NCBI GenBank assembly: GCA_015233365.1
Contig: JADFXU010000018.1
Location: 1 to 46,286, forward strand
Length of the DNA stretch: 46,286 nt
Reading direction: 5' to 3'
Source: Nitrospirota bacterium
GTDB taxonomy: Bacteria; Nitrospirota; Thermodesulfovibrionia; Thermodesulfovibrionales; Dissulfurispiraceae
Translations under genes and position numbers: made by a program
Part shown: in pieces, positions 1-7,019 of the stretch
How the letters are laid out: each line of letters starts with the position of its first letter
Numbering within the stretch: the stretch's first letter is position 1
Notes under the pieces: model-generated
The model's input: only the letters and a program-made list of their open reading frames with translations
Database searches by the model: none
What the model was told of the DNA's origin: nothing

Positions 1-1
1 C

Positions 2-862
2 ACTATCTTTGTCGAGATGAGTCTTAGCAAGGTCTCTTTCGGGTCGGTGCTGGGGGGTCTTTCGGGACTGGTGCTGGGACTTTTATTTGCAAATCTTCTT
101 TTATTTCCTCTCCATTCAATTGTTACCGGTGAGAACTGGACGGTAGCCGGCTTTGCCATGAATGCCATACTGGGTTACGGGGGATTGCTTGTAGGTCTTT
201 ACAGGGGGAAAAATCTCACTGTTCCGGCGATCATGCGACTGTTCAAGGGACAGGAACTCGAAGAGGGGCTGAAGGTCCTCGATACCAGCGTAATTATCGA
301 CGGCCGCATAGCGGAGGTCATCGAAGCAGGATTTCTTGAGGGCACGTTCGTTATCGCCCAGTTTATACTTCAGGAACTTCAGTACATCGCTGATTCTCCC
401 GACCCGATGAGGAGGTCAAAGGGAAGGAGAGGACTCGACGTCCTGCACCGTATTCAGAAGATGTCGAATATAAAAGTCAGGATTGTCGAAGAGGATTTCC
501 CGAAAATAAAGGAAGTCGATGCCAAACTCATTTCCCTGGCGCGGTTCCTGAACGGCAAGATCATCACCAATGATTTCAACCTGAACAAGGTGGCGCAATT
601 GCAGGGCGTGGCCGTACTGAACATCAATGAGCTTGCAAACGTGCTCAAGCCGGTAGTGCTCCCCGGAGAAACCCTCGGTCTGTTTATCGTCAAAGAGGGG
701 AAGGAATACAACCAGGGGGTCGCCTATCTCGATGACGGCACCATGGTAGTAATTGAAAATGCCAGGAAGCTCATTGGAAAAAATGTGGAAGTGGTGGTCA
801 CGAGTGTGTTGCAGACAACTGCCGGCAGAATGATATTTGCAAAGCTGAAGGAAGACGAATAA
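2..862 (+). CDS. PIN/TRAM domain membrane protein (YacL-like), 5' end outside window
   Basis: The reading frame stays open to base 2, and the first in-frame ATG (17) falls inside a hydrophobic segment, so the true start probably lies upstream. Numbering from that ATG, two membrane segments (about 8-30 and 42-62) precede a PIN nuclease fold with acidic residues D89, D95 (in LDTSVIIDGR), E120 (in ILQELQ) and a later TNDFNLNKVA motif. Residues 215-281 resemble a TRAM RNA-binding domain. The family is the YacL type, usually about 360 aa with four membrane helices, which also supports a missing N-terminus. YacL-type genes often precede ispD-ispF, as here. The expected role is a membrane-anchored RNase or RNA-binding protein; the substrate is unknown. 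Confidence 0.85.
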   Translation, partial: TIFVEMSLSKVSFGSVLGGLSGLVLGLLFANLLLFPLHSIVTGENWTVAGFAMNAILGYGGLLVGLYRGKNLTVPAIMRLFKGQELEEGLKVLDTSVIIDGRIAEVIEAGFLEGTFVIAQFILQELQYIADSPDPMRRSKGRRGLDVLHRIQKMSNIKVRIVEEDFPKIKEVDAKLISLARFLNGKIITNDFNLNKVAQLQGVAVLNINELANVLKPVVLPGETLGLFIVKEGKEYNQGVAYLDDGTMVVIENARKLIGKNVEVVVTSVLQTTAGRMIFAKLKEDE

Positions 863-864
863 TA

Positions 865-923
865 AAGCGCGTTGAGCGCGCCTAAGGTGCCTACTGTTGG
901 TGCCTGACGCACCTACTGTTGGT
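865..923. repeat. Short hairpins and a 12-bp direct repeat before ispD
   Basis: Just after the PIN/TRAM stop there is a 5-bp stem (GCGCG TTGAG CGCGC), then CCTACTGTTGGT twice (890-901 and 912-923, 22-bp period). Between the repeats GGTGC and GCACC can form another small stem. There is no T-run, so this is a weak attenuator or a replication-slippage product rather than a clear terminator. Confidence 0.4.
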
Positions 924-939
924 ACACGGTATAGCGTTT

Positions 940-1692
940 ATGGAAGAAAATAAATCAAATAAGATTGCTGCAATCGTTCCTGCCGCCGGGCTCGGCAGGC
1001 GTTTTGTGACCGGACAGAACAAGCCGTTATATGTGCTTTTCGGCAAGCCCCTTGTTGTCTGGGCGCTCCAGGCGCTCCAGTCCGTTGAGGAGATCAGCGA
1101 GATTGTCCCGGTAGTCAAGGAGGAGGATTTGAAGATTGCTGCAGAACTGGTCGGGCGATACGAAATCTCCAAAGTCAGACGCATTGTCCCCGGCGGCGCG
1201 GAACGGCAGGATTCCGTGTATAACGGGCTCAGGGCGCTCGATAAAGAGACCTCTGTGGTCGTCATCCATGACGGCGCGAGGCCGTTTGTTACCGGGTCCC
1301 TGATCAAAAATACGATATTGGAGTTGCAAGGTGTCGACGGCGTCATTACCGGCGTTCCGCTGAAGGACACGATAAAAGAGGTGAAAAAGCGGAAGCCGGC
1401 TGTTGCAGGGCGCAAGCAGCGTCAGAACGGCACGGGCAGCCTGGTGAAAAAGACATTGGACAGGCAGGTGCTCAGAGCTATACAGACTCCGCAGACTTTC
1501 CGGTTCGCAATGCTGCTCGATGCCCATGAGCGGGCCCGTGCCGAAGGGCTCTATGCTACGGACGATGCCGCCCTGATCGAACGTTACGGCGGAAGCATCA
1601 GGGTCATCGAGGGCTCATATTCCAATTTAAAAATCACCACGTTCGAAGACATCTGCTTTGCAGAGATTCTGTATCTGAAATCATGCGCATAG
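940..1692 (+). CDS. ispD: 2-C-methyl-D-erythritol 4-phosphate cytidylyltransferase
   Basis: Forms CDP-ME from CTP and MEP in the cytoplasmic MEP isoprenoid pathway. The N-terminal nucleotide-binding loop is AAIVPAAGLGRRF, followed by PGGAERQDSVYNGL, VVIHDGARPFV and the C-terminal IQTPQTFRF and ATDDAALIERYG motifs, all diagnostic of IspD. The length (250 aa) is slightly above the usual ~230 because of a basic insert (KKRKPAVAGRKQRQNG) in the segment that normally runs DTIK to LWxAQTPQ. The ATG at 940 gives the canonical N-terminus; a TTG at 919 in the upstream repeat would add seven poorly fitting residues. No strong Shine-Dalgarno is visible. The last 10 bp overlap ispF. Confidence 0.96.
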   Translation: MEENKSNKIAAIVPAAGLGRRFVTGQNKPLYVLFGKPLVVWALQALQSVEEISEIVPVVKEEDLKIAAELVGRYEISKVRRIVPGGAERQDSVYNGLRALDKETSVVVIHDGARPFVTGSLIKNTILELQGVDGVITGVPLKDTIKEVKKRKPAVAGRKQRQNGTGSLVKKTLDRQVLRAIQTPQTFRFAMLLDAHERARAEGLYATDDAALIERYGGSIRVIEGSYSNLKITTFEDICFAEILYLKSCA

Positions 1693-2162
1693 GCATCGGA
1701 TATGATTCCCACCGGCTCGCTGAAGGCAGGCGCCTGATAATAGGCGGTGTGGATATCCCTTTTGAGAAAGGACTGCTCGGCCATTCCGATGGGGATGTCC
1801 TGTGTCATGCTGTCATCGACGCGCTTATTGGCGCGCTGGGCGCCGGAGACATAGGAAAACATTTTCCTGATACGGATCAGAGATGGAAAGACGCCTCAAG
1901 TATGCTGCTCTTGCGGCCTGTTCTGGAGCTTGTGCATGCGTCCGGCTATTCAGTTGCATGGGTTGATTCTGTTGTTATCGCGGAAAGACCCAGGCTCTTT
2001 CCTCACATCGATTCAATGAAAGCGGCTTTTGAGGCCGCGGGAATTCCCTCATCCAGGATCAATATTAAGGCCAAGACCAACGAGGGCATGGGATTTGCCG
2101 GCAGGGGAGAGGGGATTGCGGCGCAAGCCGTGTGTTTGTTAGAGGAGATTACCGCTCATTGA
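1683..2162 (+). CDS. ispF: 2-C-methyl-D-erythritol 2,4-cyclodiphosphate synthase
   Basis: Cyclises CDP-ME 2-phosphate to MEcPP, releasing CMP, in the MEP pathway. The 159-aa protein begins MRIGIGYDSHR, with metal ligands D8 and H10, and continues with LLGHSDGDVLCHAVIDAL, GDIGKHFPDTD and the C-terminal NIKAKTNEGMGFAGRGEGIAA block. It starts inside the 3' end of ispD (10-bp overlap), so the two are translationally coupled. IspD and IspF are separate here, not fused as in some proteobacteria. Confidence 0.97.
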   Translation: MRIGIGYDSHRLAEGRRLIIGGVDIPFEKGLLGHSDGDVLCHAVIDALIGALGAGDIGKHFPDTDQRWKDASSMLLLRPVLELVHASGYSVAWVDSVVIAERPRLFPHIDSMKAAFEAAGIPSSRINIKAKTNEGMGFAGRGEGIAAQAVCLLEEITAH

Positions 2163-3160
2163 ACGCACTCAGAAAAAGGCTGGCACTTTCCGGTTTATTG
2201 ATATTCCTTATTATCTCTATCGGCACAGCGGGTTTTATCGTAATAGAGGGATGGAATTTTATCGATGCCATTTACATGACCATAATCACTCTTAGCACTG
2301 TAGGATACAGGGAGATACACGATCTCTCGACGCGAGGAAGAATATTCAATATGTTCCTTATTATAGGCGGTGTGGGCACTGTTATCTATGTCCTCAGTAT
2401 CGGGGCCAAGCTGGTGCTGGAAGGAGAACTTCAAGAACTGTTCGGGAGGAAGAGATTGGAAAAGAAAATAAAAGACCTGCATCAACACTATATTATTTGC
2501 GGTTATGGAAGGATGGGAAAGATTATATGCAGGGAACTGAAGGCAAAGAGCGAAAAGTTCGTTGTTATTGAAAGGAACTCCGACAGGCTGCCGGTAAAAG
2601 AGGATGTCCTGGTTGTGGACGGTGATGCGACGCAGGATGAGGTGCTGAAGGAGGCAGGGATAGAAAAGGCAAAGGGGTTGATATCAGTGCTGTCGACCGA
2701 TGCTGAAAATCTTTTTGTCGTCCTGAGCGCCCGCGGTCTCAACCCGGGCCTTTTGATTGTTGTCAGGGCAGGGGAGGAGGGCTCTGAGCAAAAACTGATG
2801 AGGGCCGGTGCGGACAGGGTAATATCGCCCTATCATATCGGAGGACTGCGCATAGCTCATACGGTGCTGAAGCCCGCTGTAGTCGACTTCATAGAATTTG
2901 CCACGAAAAGCGGCAACATCGATCTCCAGATGGAAGAGGTTACGGTAGCGGAAGGCTCGAAACTTATGGGTCTCACCCTGGATGAAAGCGGCATAGGGAA
3001 GGACCTCGGCATTATTGTTGTCGCTATCAGAAGGGTTTCAGGAGAGATGAAGTTCAATCCCACGTCGCGAAATACTCTCAGGGCCGGCGATACGCTGATC
3101 GCTCTGGGAGAGATTCCCAAATTGAAAGTGCTGGAAGAGATGTCCTCCAAAATTAGATGA
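2159..3160 (+). CDS. Two-TM potassium channel with RCK (TrkA-N/TrkA-C) domains
   Basis: A homotetramer-type K+ channel. From the TTG at 2159, TM1 is about residues 10-29, the pore loop carries the filter TLSTVGYRE (T47-V48-G49-Y50), TM2 is about 63-85, then a Rossmann RCK_N domain starts at IICGYGRMGK, and an RCK_C domain occupies about 250-333. The TTG overlaps the ispF stop (TTGA) and has AGAGGAG 11 nt upstream, so it is preferred to the GTG at 2132, which would add nine residues before a usual channel N-terminus. R replaces the usual G/D after the GY of the filter, a variation seen in bacterial K+ channels. Likely role: osmotic, pH or ligand-gated K+ flux. Confidence 0.92.
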   Translation: MNALRKRLALSGLLIFLIISIGTAGFIVIEGWNFIDAIYMTIITLSTVGYREIHDLSTRGRIFNMFLIIGGVGTVIYVLSIGAKLVLEGELQELFGRKRLEKKIKDLHQHYIICGYGRMGKIICRELKAKSEKFVVIERNSDRLPVKEDVLVVDGDATQDEVLKEAGIEKAKGLISVLSTDAENLFVVLSARGLNPGLLIVVRAGEEGSEQKLMRAGADRVISPYHIGGLRIAHTVLKPAVVDFIEFATKSGNIDLQMEEVTVAEGSKLMGLTLDESGIGKDLGIIVVAIRRVSGEMKFNPTSRNTLRAGDTLIALGEIPKLKVLEEMSSKIR

Positions 3161-3729
3161 TTCCTGTCAAAATACGCAGGAGGTTTGAAGAATTAATTGA
3201 AAACATGCTTGAGCATATCAAGGGAGTTGTTCTTTTCGCATGTATAATTGTAGGCTTCCTCAGCGCCATTGTGGGTTACCGCTATTACCGCTATTCACAG
3301 GACGATCCGCAGTTTTGCGCATCCTGCCATCCGATGAAGGAGGCTTACAGCCAATGGCAAAGAGGGAAGCACAGGGACGTGGTCTGCCAGCAGTGCCACC
3401 AGTTGAGCATGATCGAGAAAGACCGCCTCCTCATTGCATACGTGCTGAAAGGGCACCAGCCGCTTGCGCAGACCCATGGACGGGAAAAACCGTGGGAAAC
3501 TTGCAGGGATTGCCATTTGGATAATCTTTCCGACGGTTCGGGAGGAATGAGGAAATCATACGGCCATGCCAGGCATGTTGTTATGCAAAAACTGAAATGT
3601 AAGGGGTGTCATGGAACAATAGCTCTTCATAATTTTGGTGCGGATGAGACGGTATGCCGTAACTGCCATAAGGGAGTGCACACCGCGGGCATGAATGCTG
3701 GTTCCTGTCTTAAGTGCCACCCTTTTTAA
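3157..3729 (+). CDS. Membrane-anchored hexaheme cytochrome c (NapC/NrfH-like)
   Basis: This 190-aa protein has one N-terminal membrane anchor (about 22-42) and six CXXCH sites (54-58, 77-81, 116-120, 148-152, 167-171, 184-188). The first part (DDPQFCASCHPMKEAYSQWQ) resembles NapC/NrfH quinol-oxidising cytochromes, which normally have four hemes; the C-terminal part with HVVMQKLKCKGCH resembles small c3/c7 proteins. It probably moves electrons between the membrane quinone pool and periplasmic carriers. The ATG overlaps the channel stop (ATGA). It lies directly upstream of the probable sigma-54 promoter of the NrfD operon, so its transcription may differ from that operon's. Confidence 0.9.
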   Translation: MIPVKIRRRFEELIENMLEHIKGVVLFACIIVGFLSAIVGYRYYRYSQDDPQFCASCHPMKEAYSQWQRGKHRDVVCQQCHQLSMIEKDRLLIAYVLKGHQPLAQTHGREKPWETCRDCHLDNLSDGSGGMRKSYGHARHVVMQKLKCKGCHGTIALHNFGADETVCRNCHKGVHTAGMNAGSCLKCHPF

Positions 3730-3819
3730 TTTTTTGCAATCCTGCGAACAAATACCCTCCTTTCGCAATGCTGCAAACCTTTTCCTAAATAAATTATTTA
3801 AAAATCAACGGTTTGTTTC

Positions 3820-3837
3820 TTGGCATGGAAACTGCTA
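3820..3837 (+). promoter_or_regulatory. Candidate sigma-54 (-24/-12) promoter
   Basis: TTGGCATG-GAAA-CTGCTA keeps the invariant GG (3822-3823) and GC (3834-3835) exactly 10 nt apart, as in the consensus TTGGCACG-N4-TTGCTA. The predicted start near 3847 is about 40 nt before the ATG at 3886. It sits in the only sizeable gap of this gene cluster (3730-3885). It predicts dependence on an NtrC-type activator; one such gene lies at 35483-36916, but no specific link is shown. Confidence 0.6.
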
Positions 3838-3885
3838 TTTAAGAGGCAAATGCAGAGATGAGTACCAGAAAGGAGGTACAAAGAG

Positions 3886-4212
3886 ATGAAGAGAGGTGAG
3901 ATGGCGAAAAAAGGATTATATACTGGAGCAGGTGCAGGGCTGGTTTTATTTGCACTGATTGGATTGCTGCCCGGATCGTTTATAGGCGGCGTCATAGGGA
4001 TTAACGTAGCAGGCAAAATTTTTGGACTGCCACTTGAGGCAACGGTGGTGCCGAGAATCATAGTCGGGGCATCAATGGTATTGGGAGTAATGCTGGCCGG
4101 TGTTGTATTTGTAGTGGGAAGTGCGATTGTCGGCTGGCTTATCGGACATGCCGTTGATACTATACGTGAGAGCAGGGCGACATCTGTGGAACATACAATA
4201 AAAAGTGAATGA
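3886..4212 (+). CDS. Small glycine-rich membrane protein, first of a tandem pair
   Basis: Function not recognised. The 108-aa protein has a short basic N-terminus, a glycine-rich hydrophobic stretch (about 10-45, GLYTGAGAGLVLFALIGLLPG then GGVIGINVAG) and a second pair of hydrophobic segments (about 55-88) with small-residue spacing like glycine-zipper proteins. AAAGGAGG stands 9-10 nt before the ATG and fixes this start. The next gene is a paralogue, aligned from MAKKGLY onward. As first gene after the sigma-54 promoter and upstream of NrfD, it may be an accessory or assembly protein of that redox complex (inference). Confidence 0.75.
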   Translation: MKRGEMAKKGLYTGAGAGLVLFALIGLLPGSFIGGVIGINVAGKIFGLPLEATVVPRIIVGASMVLGVMLAGVVFVVGSAIVGWLIGHAVDTIRESRATSVEHTIKSE

Positions 4213-4250
4213 CCAAAAGTAGGCGCTTTATGCGAAAGGAGGATGCTGAA

Positions 4251-4577
4251 ATGTCAAAGAATGAGATGGCTAAAAAAGGATTGTATATAGGGACCGGCAT
4301 GGGACTGGTTCTGTTTGTGCTGGTGGGACTGTTGCCGGGATTATTCATCGGGGGAATGGCCGGATTGAAAATCGGGGAGAGTCTGTTCGGGGCAGTGACG
4401 GCCGGTGCTACTATGCCGAGAGTTATTGTTGCCTTCTCCATGATAGCCGGACTTCTTATGTCGGCGGTTGTTTTTATCATCGGATCGGGAGTGCTGGGCT
4501 GGACATTGGGCTTTATCGCAGATGCAGTTAAGGCCGGCAAGGTAGCCATTCCGGAGACTGTCGAAAAGAATGGATAA
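4251..4577 (+). CDS. Small glycine-rich membrane protein, second of a tandem pair
   Basis: Paralogue of the preceding gene, also 108 aa, with the same layout: MAKKGLYIGTGMGLVLF, LLPGLFIGG, a middle segment ending TMPRVIV, and a final hydrophobic stretch ending GWTLGFIADAVK. The ATG at 4251 has AAGGAGG 8-9 nt upstream. An in-frame ATG at 4209 overlaps the previous stop, but it lacks a ribosome site and would add a charged extension missing from the paralogue. The pair arose by tandem duplication. Function unknown; the co-transcribed NrfD/FeS/cytochrome genes suggest a membrane role in electron transfer or complex assembly. Confidence 0.75.
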   Translation: MSKNEMAKKGLYIGTGMGLVLFVLVGLLPGLFIGGMAGLKIGESLFGAVTAGATMPRVIVAFSMIAGLLMSAVVFIIGSGVLGWTLGFIADAVKAGKVAIPETVEKNG

Positions 4578-4598
4578 AGAAGGGGAGGACAAAAAGTA

Positions 4599-4955
4599 AT
4601 GCTCTTTGTTATCAGTGGAAAGAGGGTGTCTCTGACAGAAAGCAAAAGTCCCTGTAGCGAAGCGGAGGAACATGAGTTGACCCCTTTGGATTACAGGGAC
4701 GTGAAAACTCTTGAGGAGGCAAAAGGAAAGATCTGGTATAAGGACTGGATCGCTGGAGGCGAAAATCACCGGGAAGAAAATTGCATGGTAGTATGCGACA
4801 GGAAGGCCAAAACAAAACAATGGGTAATTGAGATCGAAAGCCTTGAGCAACTGTTGTCCTTTCAGAGCAAGTACGGCGATATAGTCATTTCCGACAGCTC
4901 GCCTTATAAAGAAGCGAGCAAAGAAATAATCATACAGGGAAAGAAAGGACAATAG
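4599..4955 (+). CDS. Conserved-looking hypothetical soluble protein
   Basis: The 118-aa protein has no signal peptide or membrane segment and no motif I recognise. A strong GGGGAGG precedes the ATG by about 10 nt, and it sits in line between the glycine-rich proteins and NrfD, so it is very probably a real gene of this operon. The middle (WYKDWIAGGENH) is rich in aromatic and charged residues, and two cysteines occur (C19, C62). No function can be assigned from sequence; a cytoplasmic accessory role in the redox module is only a guess from position. Confidence 0.65.
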   Translation: MLFVISGKRVSLTESKSPCSEAEEHELTPLDYRDVKTLEEAKGKIWYKDWIAGGENHREENCMVVCDRKAKTKQWVIEIESLEQLLSFQSKYGDIVISDSSPYKEASKEIIIQGKKGQ

Positions 4956-4969
4956 TTCCGGGAGGCATT

Positions 4970-6223
4970 ATGGGTAATGAGGTAAAACAGTCTGTAAAGA
5001 CTTCGGAAATAATGGATGGCCTGACAAAGTCGTTAAAATCCTCGTTTCTGGTGGAGTGGTACTCTACTTTGGTCGGTTTTTTGTCAGGCAGCAAGTCCTT
5101 TTATGTTTTACTCGGTATAGGCATTCTCATAGTGTATGCCGGCACTATGGGAGCTTTTGACGCATTCCGCATCGGTTACCGGCATGCCTATGGAGTGACC
5201 AGGGACATTCCCTGGGGCATACTGATTTCGACGTACATTTTCTTTGTGGTGACATCCACAGGTCTTTGTATCGTTTCTGCCATAGGACACGTTTTTGGCG
5301 TAAAGGATTTCATGCCCGTCGTGAAACGGGCGGTCTTCCTCTCAATCGTCACCATTACTGCGGGTTTTACCGTCATATTTTTTGAGATAGAAAACCCAAT
5401 AAGGATGGCTCTTTATAACGTGATTTCACCTGGGTTGACCTCCAACATCTGGTGGATGGGCACCCTTTACGGAATATACATGTTTTTTATGATAGTGGAA
5501 TTCATTTTTATTCTGCTGGACAACCACAGGTTAGCCACCTATTTCGGGCTGTCTGGGTTGATCGCCGGTATTGCGGCACACAGCAACCTTGGGGCCATTT
5601 TCGGCATGCTGCATGCCCGTGAATACTGGTACGGCCCTTACCTGCCTGTCTATTTCATCGCTTCAGCCCTTATGTCCGGGTGTGCGACGATCATTTTCTT
5701 TACATGGCTCGGGTATAAGATCACTAACGAGAAAATGGACAGGCCGATGCTTCGGTCTCTCGAAGCTGTCTCGAAGCTCTGCATGCTCATGATCGCGGTG
5801 ATCTTATTTTTGACAGTATGGAAGATCATTACCGGCCTTGTGGGCGGACCCGATAAGATCGAGGCACTCAGGGCCATGATGACCGGACCTTATGCCTTCA
5901 ATTTCTGGGTCTTGGAGATGCTTATAGGGCTTGTGGTCCCATTCATTATCTTTCTCTCTTCCAAAGGCAAGAATGTCGGCATGAGCTTCCTGGCTTCCGC
6001 CATGATGGTTTTCGCGATCTTCTTCATGAGATATGATCTGGTGGTAATCGGACAGATCGTGCCTGTGTACCATGAACTCGGGGTCAGGGAATATGCAGGG
6101 CTGGCGGCCTATACCCCAACTTTCCATGAGATTATGGTCGTTGTGGCCGGGCTCGGAATTACCGCAACGACATTCCTGGTCGGAGAGAAGGTGTTTGGCG
6201 GGCACAAGAGCGAGATACATTAA
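4970..6223 (+). CDS. NrfD/PsrC-type quinone-interacting integral membrane subunit
   Basis: The 417-aa polytopic protein is about the size of the long NrfD family (HmcC, DsrP, ActC-like), with roughly ten membrane helices starting near 48-66. Family-typical features include the polar pore residues around GTMGAFDAFRIGY, FFEIENP and IAAHSNLGAIFGMLHAREYW. Such subunits exchange electrons between menaquinone and a periplasmic FeS partner, here the next gene. GGGAGG lies 5-6 nt before the ATG. No molybdopterin, nitrite- or sulfur-reductase catalytic gene accompanies it, so direction and partner of electron flow are open. Its neighbours are all electron carriers. Confidence 0.92.
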   Translation: MGNEVKQSVKTSEIMDGLTKSLKSSFLVEWYSTLVGFLSGSKSFYVLLGIGILIVYAGTMGAFDAFRIGYRHAYGVTRDIPWGILISTYIFFVVTSTGLCIVSAIGHVFGVKDFMPVVKRAVFLSIVTITAGFTVIFFEIENPIRMALYNVISPGLTSNIWWMGTLYGIYMFFMIVEFIFILLDNHRLATYFGLSGLIAGIAAHSNLGAIFGMLHAREYWYGPYLPVYFIASALMSGCATIIFFTWLGYKITNEKMDRPMLRSLEAVSKLCMLMIAVILFLTVWKIITGLVGGPDKIEALRAMMTGPYAFNFWVLEMLIGLVVPFIIFLSSKGKNVGMSFLASAMMVFAIFFMRYDLVVIGQIVPVYHELGVREYAGLAAYTPTFHEIMVVVAGLGITATTFLVGEKVFGGHKSEIH

Positions 6224-6242
6224 CTATAACGGAGGCAAGACG

Positions 6243-6998
6243 GTGAAGAACGTAAAAATAGATTTGGGGAATTTGAAAAAAGAAAGCATGGATTCCGTCT
6301 CTCCGATGGAGCGCAGGGAATTCCTGAAGATCGGGCTCATCATAACCGGCGTATTCGCCGGCGGCACGGTTTTATCAGCGGTGTCTAATTTCAACAGTGT
6401 ATTTGCTTCCCCTGAGGAAGCGGCTGAAAAATATCCGTACAAGCCTCATTATGGTATGGTCATACGCCAGGACAGGTGCATCGACTGCGAACGATGCATA
6501 GACGCCTGCACCCTGACGAACGACGTGCCTTCATACGGCTGGCGCACGAGGATACTCGAAAAAGATGTCCCTGACGCCACAGGCAGGAAAAGAGAATTCA
6601 TTCCCGTGCTCTGCAACCAGTGCAACAACCCCCCTTGCGTAAGGGCCTGCCCGACAAGGGCGACCGTAAAAGACGAGAAGACGGGAATTGTCCTGATGAG
6701 GAGCTATAAATGCATCGGCTGCAAGAACTGCATGCTCGCATGCCCGTATAGTGCGAGATATTTCAACGAGGAGAGACACGCTATCGACAAGTGCAATTTC
6801 TGTTACGATACCCGCCTCTCCAAAGGTGAAAAGCTGACTGCCTGCGCTGCGGCATGTCCGACCGGGGCGAGGAATTTTGGCGATTTGTCGGATCCTGACA
6901 GCGATGTCTACAAGATGGTGCACCAGCTCGAAAGAACAGTATGGGTGTTACGCCCTGAAGTCGGAGCAAAACCCAATGTTTTTTACACAAAGGGATAA
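6243..6998 (+). CDS. Tat-exported 4x[4Fe-4S] ferredoxin subunit (NrfC/DsrO/HmcB-like)
   Basis: The 251-aa protein starts at a GTG with GGAGG about 6 nt upstream; upstream in-frame codons overlap nrfD and give nonsense. A twin-arginine signal MERREFLKIG (RR at 24-25) plus a hydrophobic stretch shows folded export. Four clusters are visible: C79-x2-C-x2-C-x3-C, C124-x2-C-x4-C-x3-C, C157-x2-C-x2-C-x3-C, and C184-x2-C with C201-x3-C205. This is the standard partner of NrfD-type subunits, passing electrons between the quinone site and periplasmic hemes. It lies 19 bp after nrfD and 21 bp before the nonaheme cytochrome. Confidence 0.94.
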   Translation: MKNVKIDLGNLKKESMDSVSPMERREFLKIGLIITGVFAGGTVLSAVSNFNSVFASPEEAAEKYPYKPHYGMVIRQDRCIDCERCIDACTLTNDVPSYGWRTRILEKDVPDATGRKREFIPVLCNQCNNPPCVRACPTRATVKDEKTGIVLMRSYKCIGCKNCMLACPYSARYFNEERHAIDKCNFCYDTRLSKGEKLTACAAACPTGARNFGDLSDPDSDVYKMVHQLERTVWVLRPEVGAKPNVFYTKG

Positions 6999-7019
6999 TA
7001 CGGTTAACAGGGGTTATAG

